Part shown: positions 40,016-52,868 of the stretch, piece after piece
Layout of the letters: the number at the start of each line of letters is the position of its first letter
Position numbering within the stretch: position 1 is the stretch's first letter
From: Tetrahymena thermophila SB210
Lineage: Eukaryota; Ciliophora; Oligohymenophorea; Hymenostomatida; Tetrahymenidae
Direction: 5' to 3'
Assembly (NCBI RefSeq): GCF_000189635.1
Contig: NW_002476522.1
Span: forward strand, 62,001 to 126,000
Length of the DNA stretch: 64,000 bases
Program-made: the position numbers and the translations under genes
The notes under the pieces: model-generated
What the model saw: only the letters and a program-made list of their open reading frames with translations
What the model was told of the DNA's origin: nothing
Database searches by the model: none

Positions 40016-42541
40016 TAAAAAAAATCAATTTGAATATCTAAGGAAAATTTCAATATTATAAAACACTTAATTATTTGATAAGTATTTGTATGTATAAATT
40101 TTGTAATTTTTTATTATAGGATGTTATTTAGTGTGTAAAATTATTTCCAAAATGTCTACTTAATCACTCATATAATTTTTATTATTTAGATATATATAAA
40201 TATAATAAGTTATCATTCAGATTAAAATTAACTAGTTAACTATGGAGTTCATTTACCCTATAATATTATATAATTATTTATATTTGCAAACTATGATCCT
40301 TTCAGTCTCTTAAGTTTTGAAGAAAATTATATGTATTTAAGGTCAATTAATTATTTCAAGATATAGAATTCTCCTTTTATTATTTTATATTATTAGTTTT
40401 ATTTATAAACTGATTTTATAACACTTTTAATTAGAATTAAAACAAGTGAAATAATAGTAGAGTATCAAATTACTTAAGGTATATTTTAATTACAAAAATA
40501 AATCGATTGAGTCTCTTAGTTTTGAAAAAAATAATATGAAATTAAAGGCCAATCCAATTACTTTATACGATAGAAATTTACTTTTAATATGTTGAATTTA
40601 CAAGCGTGAATAAATTAAATTTAATATTGTAAATTAGTTAGTTAGTTACTAAGATTACGCTGTATTGGTATTTATTTTACTCAATCATTCAAACTCATCT
40701 ATTTCAGTTGAAAATTAAAAAATTTTATTTCTTTTTCAATACCTTATTAAAAAATTCAGTTGAATAACCTTAAAAAAGAAATAAAAAAATAATTTATATA
40801 TTTATTGTGTTTATAATTCTATTACAATAAATTTACGTCATCCTAAAATTAAAATAGGTTATTTATTAATACAGATTTGACTCTATATTGAAAATTATTT
40901 TACAGTAATTTATTTTTTTATGTAAATATTTTTCTATGAGTGATAGTTCTAAACAATATTAAGGCTTAAATATATGACCATATAATATTAATACAGCGAT
41001 ATATATTATTTAGATATTAGTTCCTTAACAATAAAATTTACCATCGAGATAAATAAAATATTGTAATAATTTTGGGTTTTCATTAATCCATTATATGGGT
41101 TACTCTTTGAAGAAAACAAATTAAGATTAAATATAAAATAAATATTTAGGTAGGTAAATATTGTGTGGGAATATTTTAATTAAAAAGATAAATTCTTTCA
41201 GTCTCTTAGTTTCGAAAATAATTGCAGCTATTTAAAGCCATAAAATTTTAGATGCAATTAAATTCATTAGCATGCTTGAATCAAATTATATATATTGTAT
41301 TTTATTACTTAAATTTAAATGTTAGATATTTTTTTTTCTTTTCAAAAATTTAAATTATTTGCTTTGTTTTTTATTTAATAGTAATTGTTTTTTATTACAT
41401 TTATAAAAAGATAAATTACGATATATGAAATATGGAGATAATCTATCAGAATAATTGTAAGAATAAGTATATTAATTATTTTAAAAAGAAAAAATCATTT
41501 TCAAAAAGCCTCATGAATATTTAGCTAATTTAAACATATTTATTTTTTATTGTTGAAATGAGAAAATAACAAACTAAAAATATTTTATTTTTTTATTTAA
41601 TTATAAAGTGAATTTACCAATTTTCAAAGTTTTTTATCCTCAAAATAACAAAATAGATATCAATTATATATACTTATAAAATAAATAATTAAAAGCAATT
41701 CTCAGTTTTAATTATATTGATTGACAGACTGACTTATTTATTTATTCATTTTTAATGTATTTAAAGAATTAATATAATAAAATTCTACTATTTATTTTTG
41801 AACTTTTTAAGCAAACTAAATATTTTTATAGTATGTTTAAATCATAAAAAATAATTTTAGATAAAAATTTGAAATCTTTAAATCAAAGTTTTGTCATTTT
41901 CAACTAGTATTACACTAGTACTTTGATAGAATTTTTATCTTACAAAAATTAGATAGGATTGATTGATTTATTTATTCTTTTAATGGTATTAAATCCATTT
42001 AGATTTAAAAAATAATTGTAATCAAAAATAAATAACGATTAATTAGATAAAAACTTACACTTTTCTATTTTATAGAACAAAAATTAATGTATCAAAATAA
42101 TGTTAAAATTATTTAAATTTTATTGAATCATACATTTTCATAAAAATATATATTTAAGTTCTTTTAGCAATGCTACCATATAATCCATTATTATCCCCCA
42201 TGTATTAAAAAATTAATATTAAATTATACAACATTAAATTCCACATTACTTCTATTATTTATTTTTAAAATAAGGGGAAATAAATATTAACATTTACAAT
42301 AATTATTTTCAATAAAAAGATTTAGTTAGAAATTAAAATATAAATTTTAGCGAATAATTAATCATGTATTTTTTATAGTTCTAATTGATTAATTTACCAA
42401 ATAAAAAATAATTGTTATAATTATTTGATTTTGAAAAAAAATAGCAATTTAGAATATTTAAAACCAGAATTGTTCAATACTCAATTCTTTTTTCTGGACA
42501 ATTTTGAATAAAATAATTTATTTGCCAAAAAAGAAATAAAT
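40016..42541. other. Spacer between family 2 copy 2 and family 1 copy D
   Basis: The first 750 bases match the flank after the other family 2 genes. The part from about 40950 to 42540 matches the upstream flanks of copies A and B, including a block at about 41330-42050 that is absent upstream of C. No gene seen. Confidence 0.55.
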
Positions 42542-45500
42542 ATGAAAATTAATTTTCTTTTAGTTACATTTATCATTGAATTACATGTAATAACTAAAGG
42601 CTTAGATGTGTTACCTATACAGATTCAGAATGATATTATCTTTATTCAAGTAAATTATATTAAAAATCTTATTTTTACATTTTATTTTGATCTATTTATT
42701 TATTCATATATAAATTTTTTTAGGAAACTAATTCTTTAATATACTAAGCCTAGAGCGATTCTACTTATAGATATAGTAATATTAATAAAATAGGAGTTAT
42801 ATTGTCAACTTATCTTTTAAATGGATTAAATAATATTGATATTCATACGAAATATTATCTAGTTAATGTATTAATTTATTTTAAAACGTAATAAATTTTT
42901 ACGATTTAAAACTTTTTATAATTAAGGATGTAATATACCTATTTTACTATGGAATTACATCGTATTAGACTATTGATTTGAATTTAATGACTACTGGATA
43001 ATCTGGGTATTTAAAAACACTATCATATCCAACTGCTACTTATCCATGCACAATATCAAATCTTTAGATTTAGAATATAGTATTAAATGAACTTTTAAAA
43101 TGAAGAAAGCACATTTTTTTTACTTTATAAAATAGGGAACACGTTTCTATTATTTGTGTTTTGACTCTTCAAATATATTTTTGGTGCAAAGTTCCACATT
43201 TTAAAAGTTATTTACTACTAGTACAAAAACTTCTGGAAAGATAATGAAAAGTGAAAAAACCTATATAATTTTAGATGATTATTTGTATACAAACGGAACT
43301 ATTTATGACATTTAGCTCTCGTTTCCAAATACTTAAAATATTTTGTTAATAAATGTAAGATTAAATTTTAATAGTTTATTAATTTCTCCATCTTTATTTA
43401 TTGAAAAACCCTATTATACAAGGATTATAAAATCATAAATAAAACTTAATTAATAAAAAATAAATTTAGCTACTACAAATAATCTTATAAAAAGGTCAAA
43501 AAAATAATTATTTAGATAATTTGAATTCCCTAATTAATGAATTATATAAGCATAATTATAAATATATATATAATTAGTGCTTTAATTAAGTATTTATATC
43601 ACTCTAAGCACTATTTAATTGAATATTGTATTATTATCCAAAATTAAAATTTATTTTTTATTATTTTAAGATGTAATGGAGCTTATATCTCATAGATGAT
43701 TACTTAACTAAAGTTCAAATAATAGATTCAACATTTAAAGATAATAAATATATAAAATTAAACAATTCACCTAATAGCAATCTTGTTTCTGATGTGATAG
43801 AGTTTTAGACAGTAATTAGTTTTAATTTAAAATGTTTAGTAGATATTTATTCTAACTTTCCCATTTTAAAATAAGATATTTATTATAATTGCATATGATT
43901 CTTAAAGAAAAGCTTTCAGGTACTTTAATGTAGAAAATTTATAGGAACTTTAATCAACAGGAGTAAACTTGCCTTTCATAGATTATCAAACTTTTTTGTA
44001 GTATCAGGTATTATTAAACTTTATCTAACCTCAAAGTAAACATTAAATAACAAATTAAAATTAGGAGAAGATATTTATTGGTTAATATTCGTATTAGATA
44101 GCATATATATCCTCAAATAATTAAGTTTAAGTTACTTAAAATCCTTAAGTATTCTCATAAATATACAAATTACCTTACACTCATCTTGTTAATTATGCTT
44201 TTTCATATGTATGCATTTAATTTTACTATTTTTAAATATCAATCTTTTTTATTAAAATTAAGTTTGTCACTTTTCAGGCTATGCTAGGATCTAATTAGTA
44301 TTTAATAAACATTTACTAAGCATATAATTTTTGTATTCCTCAATGTTAAATTTGTGCATCAATGACAACTTGCTAAATGTGTTAGTCTCCTTATTATTTA
44401 GATATCTAATTTTAATGTATTGATAAATGCCCAAATTAATTTGTATCAGATAATACTAATATAATATGTATTTGCCGTCCTAATAGCTCTTTATAAAAGT
44501 ATCAATTTTTATTTTTTCGTCTTCATAAAATTTTTCATTTATTTTCTTTTAACTTACAATAAAAATTTTAAATTAACTAATAGTCAAGCTTGTCCCTGTA
44601 ATACAACATTTTTTGATTCTAATGGGAGTTGCTTGAGTTGCCCTTAAAATTGTCTTACTTGCACTTCTTAAAAAAATTGCTAAGTTTGTCAAACTAGTTA
44701 TCTTAATCTAGATGGCACTTGTGTTTAATCATGTCCTAATCATTTTATTAAAGATTAAAATAAATGTATCTGTCGTCTAAATAGTACTTTACAAAAGTAA
44801 TTTATTTAAAATTTAATATTAAATTTAAAAATATTTCTTAAATATTTATTTAGTTCATCTTGTCCTTGTAATGATGGTTATGTTGATATAAATGATATTT
44901 GTTAACCATGTCCGCCTAATTGTAAAATATGCAATAACCAACTTGTTTGTACAGCTTGTGCTTAAAATTATTATTTGACAGTTTAAGAAACCTGTGTACT
45001 TTCTTGCCCTCCACTTTTTATTCCAGATGCAACGAATACTAAATGTACCTGCCGTCTAAACAGTAATTTATAAAAGTAATAATTTTTTTAATTCACAAAA
45101 TAAATTTATTTTTTAAATTACAGTTAATAATGTCCATGCAATTCTGGGTATGTTGATATAAATAATGTTTGTATGTAATGTCCGGCTAATTGTAAAGAAT
45201 GTGCAAGCTAATCTGTTTGTAAAGTTTGTGCTTAAGATTTTTATTTATCAGTTTAATAAACTTGTGTCTCTTCTTGTCCTGAAACATTTATAATTGATTC
45301 AACCTCTACAAAATGTGTCTGTGACGTAAACAAAATACTGCAAAAGTATTAAAATTCATTTAATATAACTCAATATACAAATATTAGCTGCATTAATTTA
45401 GTCATGCTCATTACATTACAGTTTAATTTAAAAATAATAAATTAATTTAATTTACATTTTGTTTAAATATTTATTAATAGTGGAACTTGTTCTGATAAGT

Positions 45501-47044
45501 GCAACTCGAATAATTGTTAAACTTGTGATAAAAATAACAATTAAATATGCACTGTCTGCAATCCAGGATTTGATTTGTATGGATAGATATGCCAATAAGT
45601 TTATTTAAATTATGGTTCACAAATTTTCTCCTCTGATAAGATTGAATAAATTCATCAATAAACATAAATAATATCTGAGGGAGCTTAATATAGCTCAATT
45701 TTGTAAAATTTTTTATAAAGTTTTATATCTTCTTCTAGCTTTTCAATAGCTCAAAATTCAATAAATGTTTAAAAATTTGTTTTTATATTATTGGTTGATA
45801 CCAATTTACCTTAACAAATTTATAGTTTGTTACAACCCTTGAAAGGTAAAATAATTAATTGAGCATTAAACGCATATTTAATCATATAATTTTTATTATT
45901 AGAAAAAACACCATCTCAATAAATGAAGTATTTAAATTTATTCTAAAGTGCTGCTCATGAGAGTTAAGTTTAGTATTCCTCTGCCAGATTTAAATCAGCA
46001 GATCTAGCTTCTTATATCTTATTAAATAATGGAACAGGGATAATCTTATTTATTATTCTTATGATTAGCATGACTCTTTCTTTTATTTTAATTCAAAAAG
46101 TCAAACACAAAAATGTTTAATACATATGCAAAAAGGCTTATGAAATAATAATTTGTTCTTTAATAATTTAATACATACAGATTAGTGTATTTATTTTAGT
46201 AATTGGAATTAATTCCTAATTGATTTACTATATCAAAGGTTTATCTGCTTTTGAGTTAGGTGTAGAAATTACTTTTTTAATAATATCAATTATGATTACA
46301 GCAGTATTTTATTATAAAATATATTTCTATCTCAACACCAAATCCTTTTAAAGCAGCAATAAAATTTTCTTTGAGATAACTAAATAAAAAATAGAAAACA
46401 ATACTCGTAAAACTTCTAAATTAAGTAAAAACTTTATTTTAATATATTTAATAACTGAAACACTTATTATACCTACCTGTTTTATACAATTGAGCTAAAA
46501 TTACTTTGCTCCTTGTATAATAGCAATTACTATTTCTATGGTTTAACTAGTGCTTGTTGTGTACTCTATGCCTTTCTAATCTAAATTAACAAATGCATAC
46601 TTCATAGTTAACTATATATTATGGAACTTTTTTTATATTTTTTTCCTAATTTTGGTAATGTATAGTTAAAAAAAGGATATTATATAATACAGAGATATTA
46701 TAGATATAATTAGCTACATAATTATAATAATTATCCTAACAATACTAATTGAATAACCTATTTATTTTCTTCTGCTAATAATAACTAAACTATATCATTA
46801 TTTCAAGTAAAAATCTAAAGTAAATCAGGAACTGGAGTTAGAATATTTCTAGAAAAAATCTTAGCATTCATTAGACTTATAATAAAAATTCCTTTTTTAC
46901 CCTAAGTAACATCTAAGCCGAAAGGTAAGAGAATCTTTTAGTTAATTAGAAGTAAGATATACGAATCAATTATATAATTTGGCTTTGAAAAAAATATGGA
47001 TTAAAAGTGGTAATTAAAATTAATAAATTAATAAAAACATTTGA
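42542..47044 (+). CDS. Family 1 copy D: Cys-rich polytopic membrane protein
   Basis: The start ATG at 42542 encodes a signal peptide (MKINFLLVTFIIELHVITKG). The first exon ends ...IIFIQ and the second reads ETNSLIYQAQSDSTYRYSNI. About five Cys modules follow: module 1 (from about 44273), an intact module 2 (CPCNTTFFDSNGSCLSCPQ, about 44583-44797), module 3 (about 44851), module 4 (about 45124) and the terminal module (about 45480). The last exon encodes the family membrane segments and stops at TGA 47042-47044. D holds one copy of each module, which makes it the simplest model for the ancestral layout. No lesion was seen. Confidence 0.83.
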
Positions 47045-47632
47045 TAGATTAATTAACTTTTTATGCATTTTAATTTATATTTATTCTATGTAGTCTCTAA
47101 TTAAAATTCTATCAACGTTAAATGAAACATCCAATATTTAATTGAGACTTAAGCTAATTAAAGCTTTTAATATACATACCTATATTAATTAACTAAGGCA
47201 ATATTATCTCTTAATCTTACGAGGATATTGTTTGATTTGACACAAAATCAACTCAATTTTTGGATTAAAATAAAAATTCATTAAAAAAAATAGAATTTCA
47301 AATTTAATATAATTCGATGATATTAAAGAAATATTTTTTTAAAAATATAATGGATTATTTAAATTTTTATAATTAATGTATTGAATTAAAAATTTAAAAT
47401 GAATTAAAATAAGTTTAAAAATCAAAAATTCCTTAATTTGGAATAATAAAATGCTCATTTATGAAAAAAAATGATGAGTCAGTTCCATCACATGTTTTAC
47501 ATTAATTAACTTTTTGTTAAAGAATAAATTATTTTATCATATATGTTTACATAAATAATAAAAATAATAAAAGATTTGGTTTGATCTTTTTAAATTGTTA
47601 GATTTTAACAAATAGAATAAATAATAAATAAT
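47045..47632. other. Downstream flank of copy D and spacer to the LRR gene
   Basis: Bases 47045 to about 47440 are homologous to the flank after copy C. The duplicated region appears to end here. The remainder is AT-rich without features. Confidence 0.5.
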
Positions 47633-50380
47633 ATGTCATAAAAGAAATAAAAAATTTTTTTAGGTTTAAGAAGGGTAATCAATTATACATTAATTCTACT
47701 TCTAATATTATTTTTTTCTACTCAAAAGTTTTATAGCTCTTATTTTGATAGGCATGTTGTGCTTGTGATAGATTTAAGGTAAAATTCATTTATTTCTTTT
47801 AGCTGGTAGATCAAATAAGCAAACAAAAATTTAATTGCTTATCAATATTTAATAGCAATTATTTATAATTTCTTTGTTATTATTTAGCAATCATAGAGTT
47901 GGTAATAATTCTCTAATAGGCAAGAGGTTATCAAAATGTGAAAATGTGCAATATTTAACTTTAAATTTAGAGTAAATTTTTAATTAATTGTTTAAGTTAA
48001 TTTACTAATTAAAAGTTCTCATTTTTCAATTAAATTGATTGAAATTATGAATGATAATTAAATTTATTTCTTAACTTTTATTATAAATAAATAGCAAGAG
48101 TCAACTTAAAGCAGTTGGAACTTAAAAATTATGCGACGGGATAATAAAATGTAGCAAGCTTATTTCATTAAATATTAACTTAAGGTTATTGTTTAATTTT
48201 TTATTTACATTTAAAAATATAATAAAGTGTTGATATTTTTATATTTAATTTATTTTTTAGATTGTTATAAAAATTAATTTGTGAAATTTAAAATTAAACT
48301 TATTAGTTCATATTTTTAATAGTTGCAATAAAATTCTAGACGAAGGTGTTTCTAGTTTAGGAGCCTGCATTAAAAGCATTTCTAATTTGACAGAGCTCAT
48401 TTTAGATTTAACGTAAATGATTTATTTAAAGTATATTTAGATGAATAATATTTTTTAGTCTAAATCATATAGGAACAAAAGGAGGAAATGATATAGTAGC
48501 AGCCATAACTTCATGCCAGAATTTGAAAAAATTAACTCTAATAGCGAAGTAATGCTCTTATTATTTTTAATTAATTAAAAATCTATTTAAATTATCATGA
48601 AAAACCAATCCACATTTATTTAAATTAATTTAGATAATCAAGTTTTGAATAAAAACCTTAGTTTATTTATTTATTTAATTAATGTTGTTTTTATATTTGT
48701 ATTTAACATCTTCTATGAATTTTTTTCTCATACTAATTTTAATTAAATAATTTTAATATTATAAAAGTTGTAATAGATATTGGGATTAAGAAGACTTTAA
48801 GCTTTTAGGTTCTTTCATAGCAAAAAACTAAAATCTCTATTCTGTGATCCTATCTTTTTTGTAAAAATAACTTAATAATATAATTCTCTTTAAATTGGTC
48901 CCACTTATAGACTCATATAATTAGTTTTAAATTTATTAAGAATGTAACTAAAAAAGAAAGAAATAAAATTTTAATTAAATTATTAGAATTTGAAGTGGTT
49001 TTTTTTCGATTTTTTTTTTTAAATAGAAATTTAGAAATTCATATTTTAATTAAAAATTCTATTAATTCTATTTTTAAATAAACGTGTTATAAAAGCAATT
49101 GTTGGTTTTTTCGTCATTGGGAATATATGGACTTGGCAACTATAATTGAGCGTAAAGATCTCTAGAATTTGGATATCAATTTTTCGTAGAATTTTAATTT
49201 CACACTTAATAAATTATTTTCAGATTTGTATTAATTTAATTCATAAAATTATTCACAAAAGCTTACTTTATTTTTATTTTGTTTTTTGATTTCTATTTTT
49301 TTTTTCTAACTTGTTTTTTATTTAATTAAATAATGAACTATTCGAAAAAAAATGATATTAATAATTTTTTAATTTTTCTCATACTTTCATTTTTTTAAAT
49401 AAGATCGTCTTCAAAAAAAATAAAAAATCATCCATGTTTTATTCCTCCTACTATACCATGTTAAAGTAATCTCTTAAGTTTGAGACTCTATTTAGGGAAA
49501 AAGTAAAATAAGTTTGTTCTCCTTTTTATTTATACTTTTTAGTAGTTTATTTTCTAGTTTCTATATGAGCTTAGAATAAATTAATTCATCTATCTTCATA
49601 ATTTTAATAATTATTAGTTTTCAATAAATTTTTTTCATTTTGAATTTTAAAAATTTGTTTCTTAAAATTTTGATTCCTAAATTATTTATTTACAAATTAA
49701 TTATAATATATCACTTTAATTTGAATAAATGATTGATTTATTGTTTTCAAAATTTAAAAGATAGCTAAAATTTATCTAGCTTGCTTTTGATTCCTTTAGT
49801 TTATTAATCTGATTATTTTATTTTAATATTAAAAATAGCTATAACATTGAAAAGGATTTTAAATAAAATTTCTTTTCTGCTTTAGCAAAATGCGTTAATC
49901 TGATATACCTTGAATTTGAAATTAGGTAAAATACATCATTCATTTCTTAATTGATTTTTAGTTTTTTTTAAGTTATTCTTAATAAACTCTTAAGATAAAA
50001 ATTAAAAAAATATTAGTTTATTTATTTATTTTTCTTTTTAATTAAACTATTTAATTTACTTGTAGCAATTAATAAATAAATGAATAAATACTTACTATTA
50101 TTTTTTTTCTTTTATAAAATTAAAAAATTAATTCAATACAAATTTTTTGATTTTAAAAGTTAATATTGCAACCAAAACCATATTTGGATTATATTAATTT
50201 ATGGCTTAAGCAAATCTTACTAATCTCAAAGCTAATGCTAAAGAAAAATCATTTTTTTTATTTCTAACTATTTTTAATATCAACTAAAATAAAGTAAATA
50301 GAAAAAATCTGTTAAATCTAACTCCGTTTTTTAATTTAAAATTTATTGTTTTTAATAATGAATTTTAAGAATTTAATTGA
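47633..50380 (+). CDS. Leucine-rich-repeat protein, one LRR per exon (3' end uncertain)
   Basis: Exons at 47633-47778, 47888-47971, 48095-48184, 48323-48412, 48459-48548, 48768-48860, 49096-49185 and 49839-49925 join in frame. All junctions are in the same phase. The seven internal exons are 84-93 nt long, and each encodes one LRR of ribonuclease-inhibitor type, for example DEGVSSLGACIKSISNLTEL and GGNDIVAAITSCQNLKKL. A further LRR-like piece (QFMAQANLTNLKANAKEK, about 50200) is one base out of frame with the upstream chain, so the last exon, the stop (50359-50361 or 50378-50380) and intactness are unsure. Repeats in the middle (49096-49185) are weak. Such proteins usually act as protein-binding scaffolds. 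The first exon encodes a hydrophobic stretch and may be mis-assigned. Confidence 0.55.
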
Positions 50381-52445
50381 ATATATTTATAGACATTAGT
50401 AAAATTAACTATTTTATTAAATAAATATTTAAACTATTAGATTTTGTGGAGATACTGTTGAAGCTTAGTAGAAATGTAGGAGTTAAATTCTTAAAATAAA
50501 AAGATTAGTTTAAAAAACGGTGTTCATTTAAATTTAATGATAAAAAACTTGATGAAATGCATATCACTCAGAATTTTTAAATAAAATAAAAAAAATATTC
50601 TGTATTGCTTGTATGTATAGTGAGTGAATTTAATAAAATATAAATAAATAAATATACTACAGATTAACAAACCTCACAAAATTTTATAATTTTCAAAATT
50701 AATTTATTATAAAACCAAAAAGATGAAATGTTTGATAAAAAATTTATATTTCATCATCAAAAAATTAAATATTTGGTTTAACTTTTTTTACTTATTTTTT
50801 GTTTATTCAAGTTCGAAACATATTTCGATATCTTTTTTTATTAATCTTAAATTTTCTTTTAATTTATAAAATAATATAAATTGTTTTATTAAATATATGT
50901 TTCCTACTCAATAACTAATTATCAGAGAATATCCATAAAATAAATAAAATTTATATAGAAAATTTTTCATCTATGATAAACAAAACAATATTCAATTTAA
51001 TATCTCTATTGATTGCTATTTCAATAATTTAATTAGCAATTTAAGTTTACTCTAACCTTTTTAAATATAAATAGCAATTGAAATATATTTTTAGTAATTC
51101 ATATATGTTGCTTCGGTCTTGCTGCATGTATATGCTTAACTCAATATTAAAGGTATATTACTCAAAGTCTAATTTTAAAGAATATGTGAAGAAACAATTG
51201 ATACTATTAACTTTTGATTTATTATGAAACTAAATAATTTTTTATTTATTTACTTATTTATATTATTTTTTTAGATTACTTATTGCAATAATTTATAAAT
51301 AAAAATAAAAATAAAATGATATTCTTTTTCTAGAAAATATTTAGCTTAAATCACAAAAAAATATATAAAATTTCAAATTTAAATTTTTAATATGTCCAAA
51401 TCCATTAAAAAAGAGGATAAAAAACTCATATAATAAATTAGATATCATCAACTATTGGAATTCGTTTGATTAATTTAAAGAAATGAGTACTTGGAAAGCT
51501 ATGTATAGTAGAGTTATAAGAATTAGCAATCCTATTTGAGTCTGTATACAGAGATTTTTTTTGAGACAAATTTATAAAAGAATATAGAAATTACTAACAA
51601 AAAATAATTAAAAATAAATGAATAAATTTAATATTTCCTTCATCTTTAAATTATATTTTCTTTCTTCTTCAAAATAAAAATTTAATAAAGTTTCCTTACT
51701 ATTTAAAATATAAAATTTGTATTTTGTAAATAAATATTTATAGAATATTTAGAAGAAATATATGTAAAAAATACACAAATACACACACACTCATTTAAGC
51801 TAGATTTAAATAAAAAAATGAATATATTTAGTTAGAATTCCTTATAGCAGTAATAAATAAATAAATGGATAAATTAATAATTTAAATAAAATAAATGAAT
51901 CCATTATCATAAAAGAATTTCTAAAAAATATTTAACTAAATTTATTTATTTTTCTTATTGGATTTGATTTAATGAAAAACAAACTATTCATCTTGTTTTT
52001 TATGCCTAGTTTATCATTTTTAAAAATTGCATTTGCAAATCAAAAAATAATCTGCAGAAAATACTAAATTTTATGCTTTTTAGTGAATCCATTCGATACA
52101 CTTCATTAAAGGAATTAGGAATAAATCCTATTACAGAAAATTGATTAATTATACTTATGATTGATTTTTAGATATTTGATTATTATGTAGTAAATCTAAA
52201 TCAAAAATATAGATTTTACACCTCATAATTCACTTGAATTATAGAGAAAAATAAAGAGTAAAAAAGTAAAGTAAAATAAAGTAAAGCAAAGAAAGAGTTT
52301 GGATTTTGAGATTCGCTGTAAATGAAGAATCTTTTACAAATTTGATAAAATAATACAAAATCACAAGTAATTTTTTATTATAGTATTATATTTTTATATG
52401 ATTTATTATTCATATTATAGAGTAGTTATTGCTCTTAATAGCTTC
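50381..52445. other. AT-rich region with possible gene fragments
   Basis: A long frame (about 50445-50980) stays open only because TAA/TAG are sense codons. Its composition is not convincing. A short ORF starts at 51392 (MSKSIKKEDKKLIQQIRYHQ) and stops soon after, and another reads MSTWKAMYSRVIRISNPI (about 51483). These could be fragments of a decayed gene. The region beyond 51900 is the downstream side of the small minus-strand gene. Confidence 0.4.
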
Positions 52446-52868
52446 TCAAACAGACATACCACCGCAGGTTAAGTACTTGCTGAACATGTTGGTGTAGAAG
52501 AATTCGGAGGCAGACTTGGGGTTAAGGGTGGAGATGATGGAGTTCATGCACTTGGTGTAAGAGGCGGTGAACTTATCGGTGGCATCAGAAGATTAGATGT
52601 CGTTTTAGAAGGTCTTGCATTCAGTAGTGGCAGCATCGAGGGAAGCATCACCGTATAAAGCGTGGAACTTGTTGGCGGTGGCGTAACAAGCATAGAGAGC
52701 AGTGTCGTTGTTCTTGATATCATCACAGATGGGGGTCTTGGTGGTGATACAAGCTTACCAGGAGTGGAAGTCAATAGTGGTAGCTTCGACGTTCTTGTTG
52801 TTCAAGACGAAGACGGCACCGAGGGTGAGGAGAGCCAAAACGGGGAGGGCAATGAGTAATTTGTTCAT
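52446..52868 (-). CDS. Small secreted six-cysteine protein, probably very highly expressed (140 aa)
   Basis: A single exon on the minus strand runs from ATG at 52868 to TGA at 52446-52448. The N-terminus (MNKLLIALPVLALLTLGAVF) is a signal peptide or anchor. The mature part holds six Cys spread along it (contexts WQACITT, PICDD, YACYA, TECKT, TKCMN, LTCGG), consistent with three disulfides. Its base composition is far more GC-rich than everything around it. Codon choice is extremely biased: GCC, ACC, AAG, AAC and CTC dominate, and Gln is TAA. In ciliates this marks abundant mRNAs. No family recognised. Short plus-strand frames over it are shadows. Confidence 0.88.

Noticed and set aside
50445..50985. 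Long open frame after the LRR gene
   Set aside because: With TAA and TAG as sense codons, A/T-rich random sequence easily stays open. The translation is low in complexity and shows no LRR or other domain.
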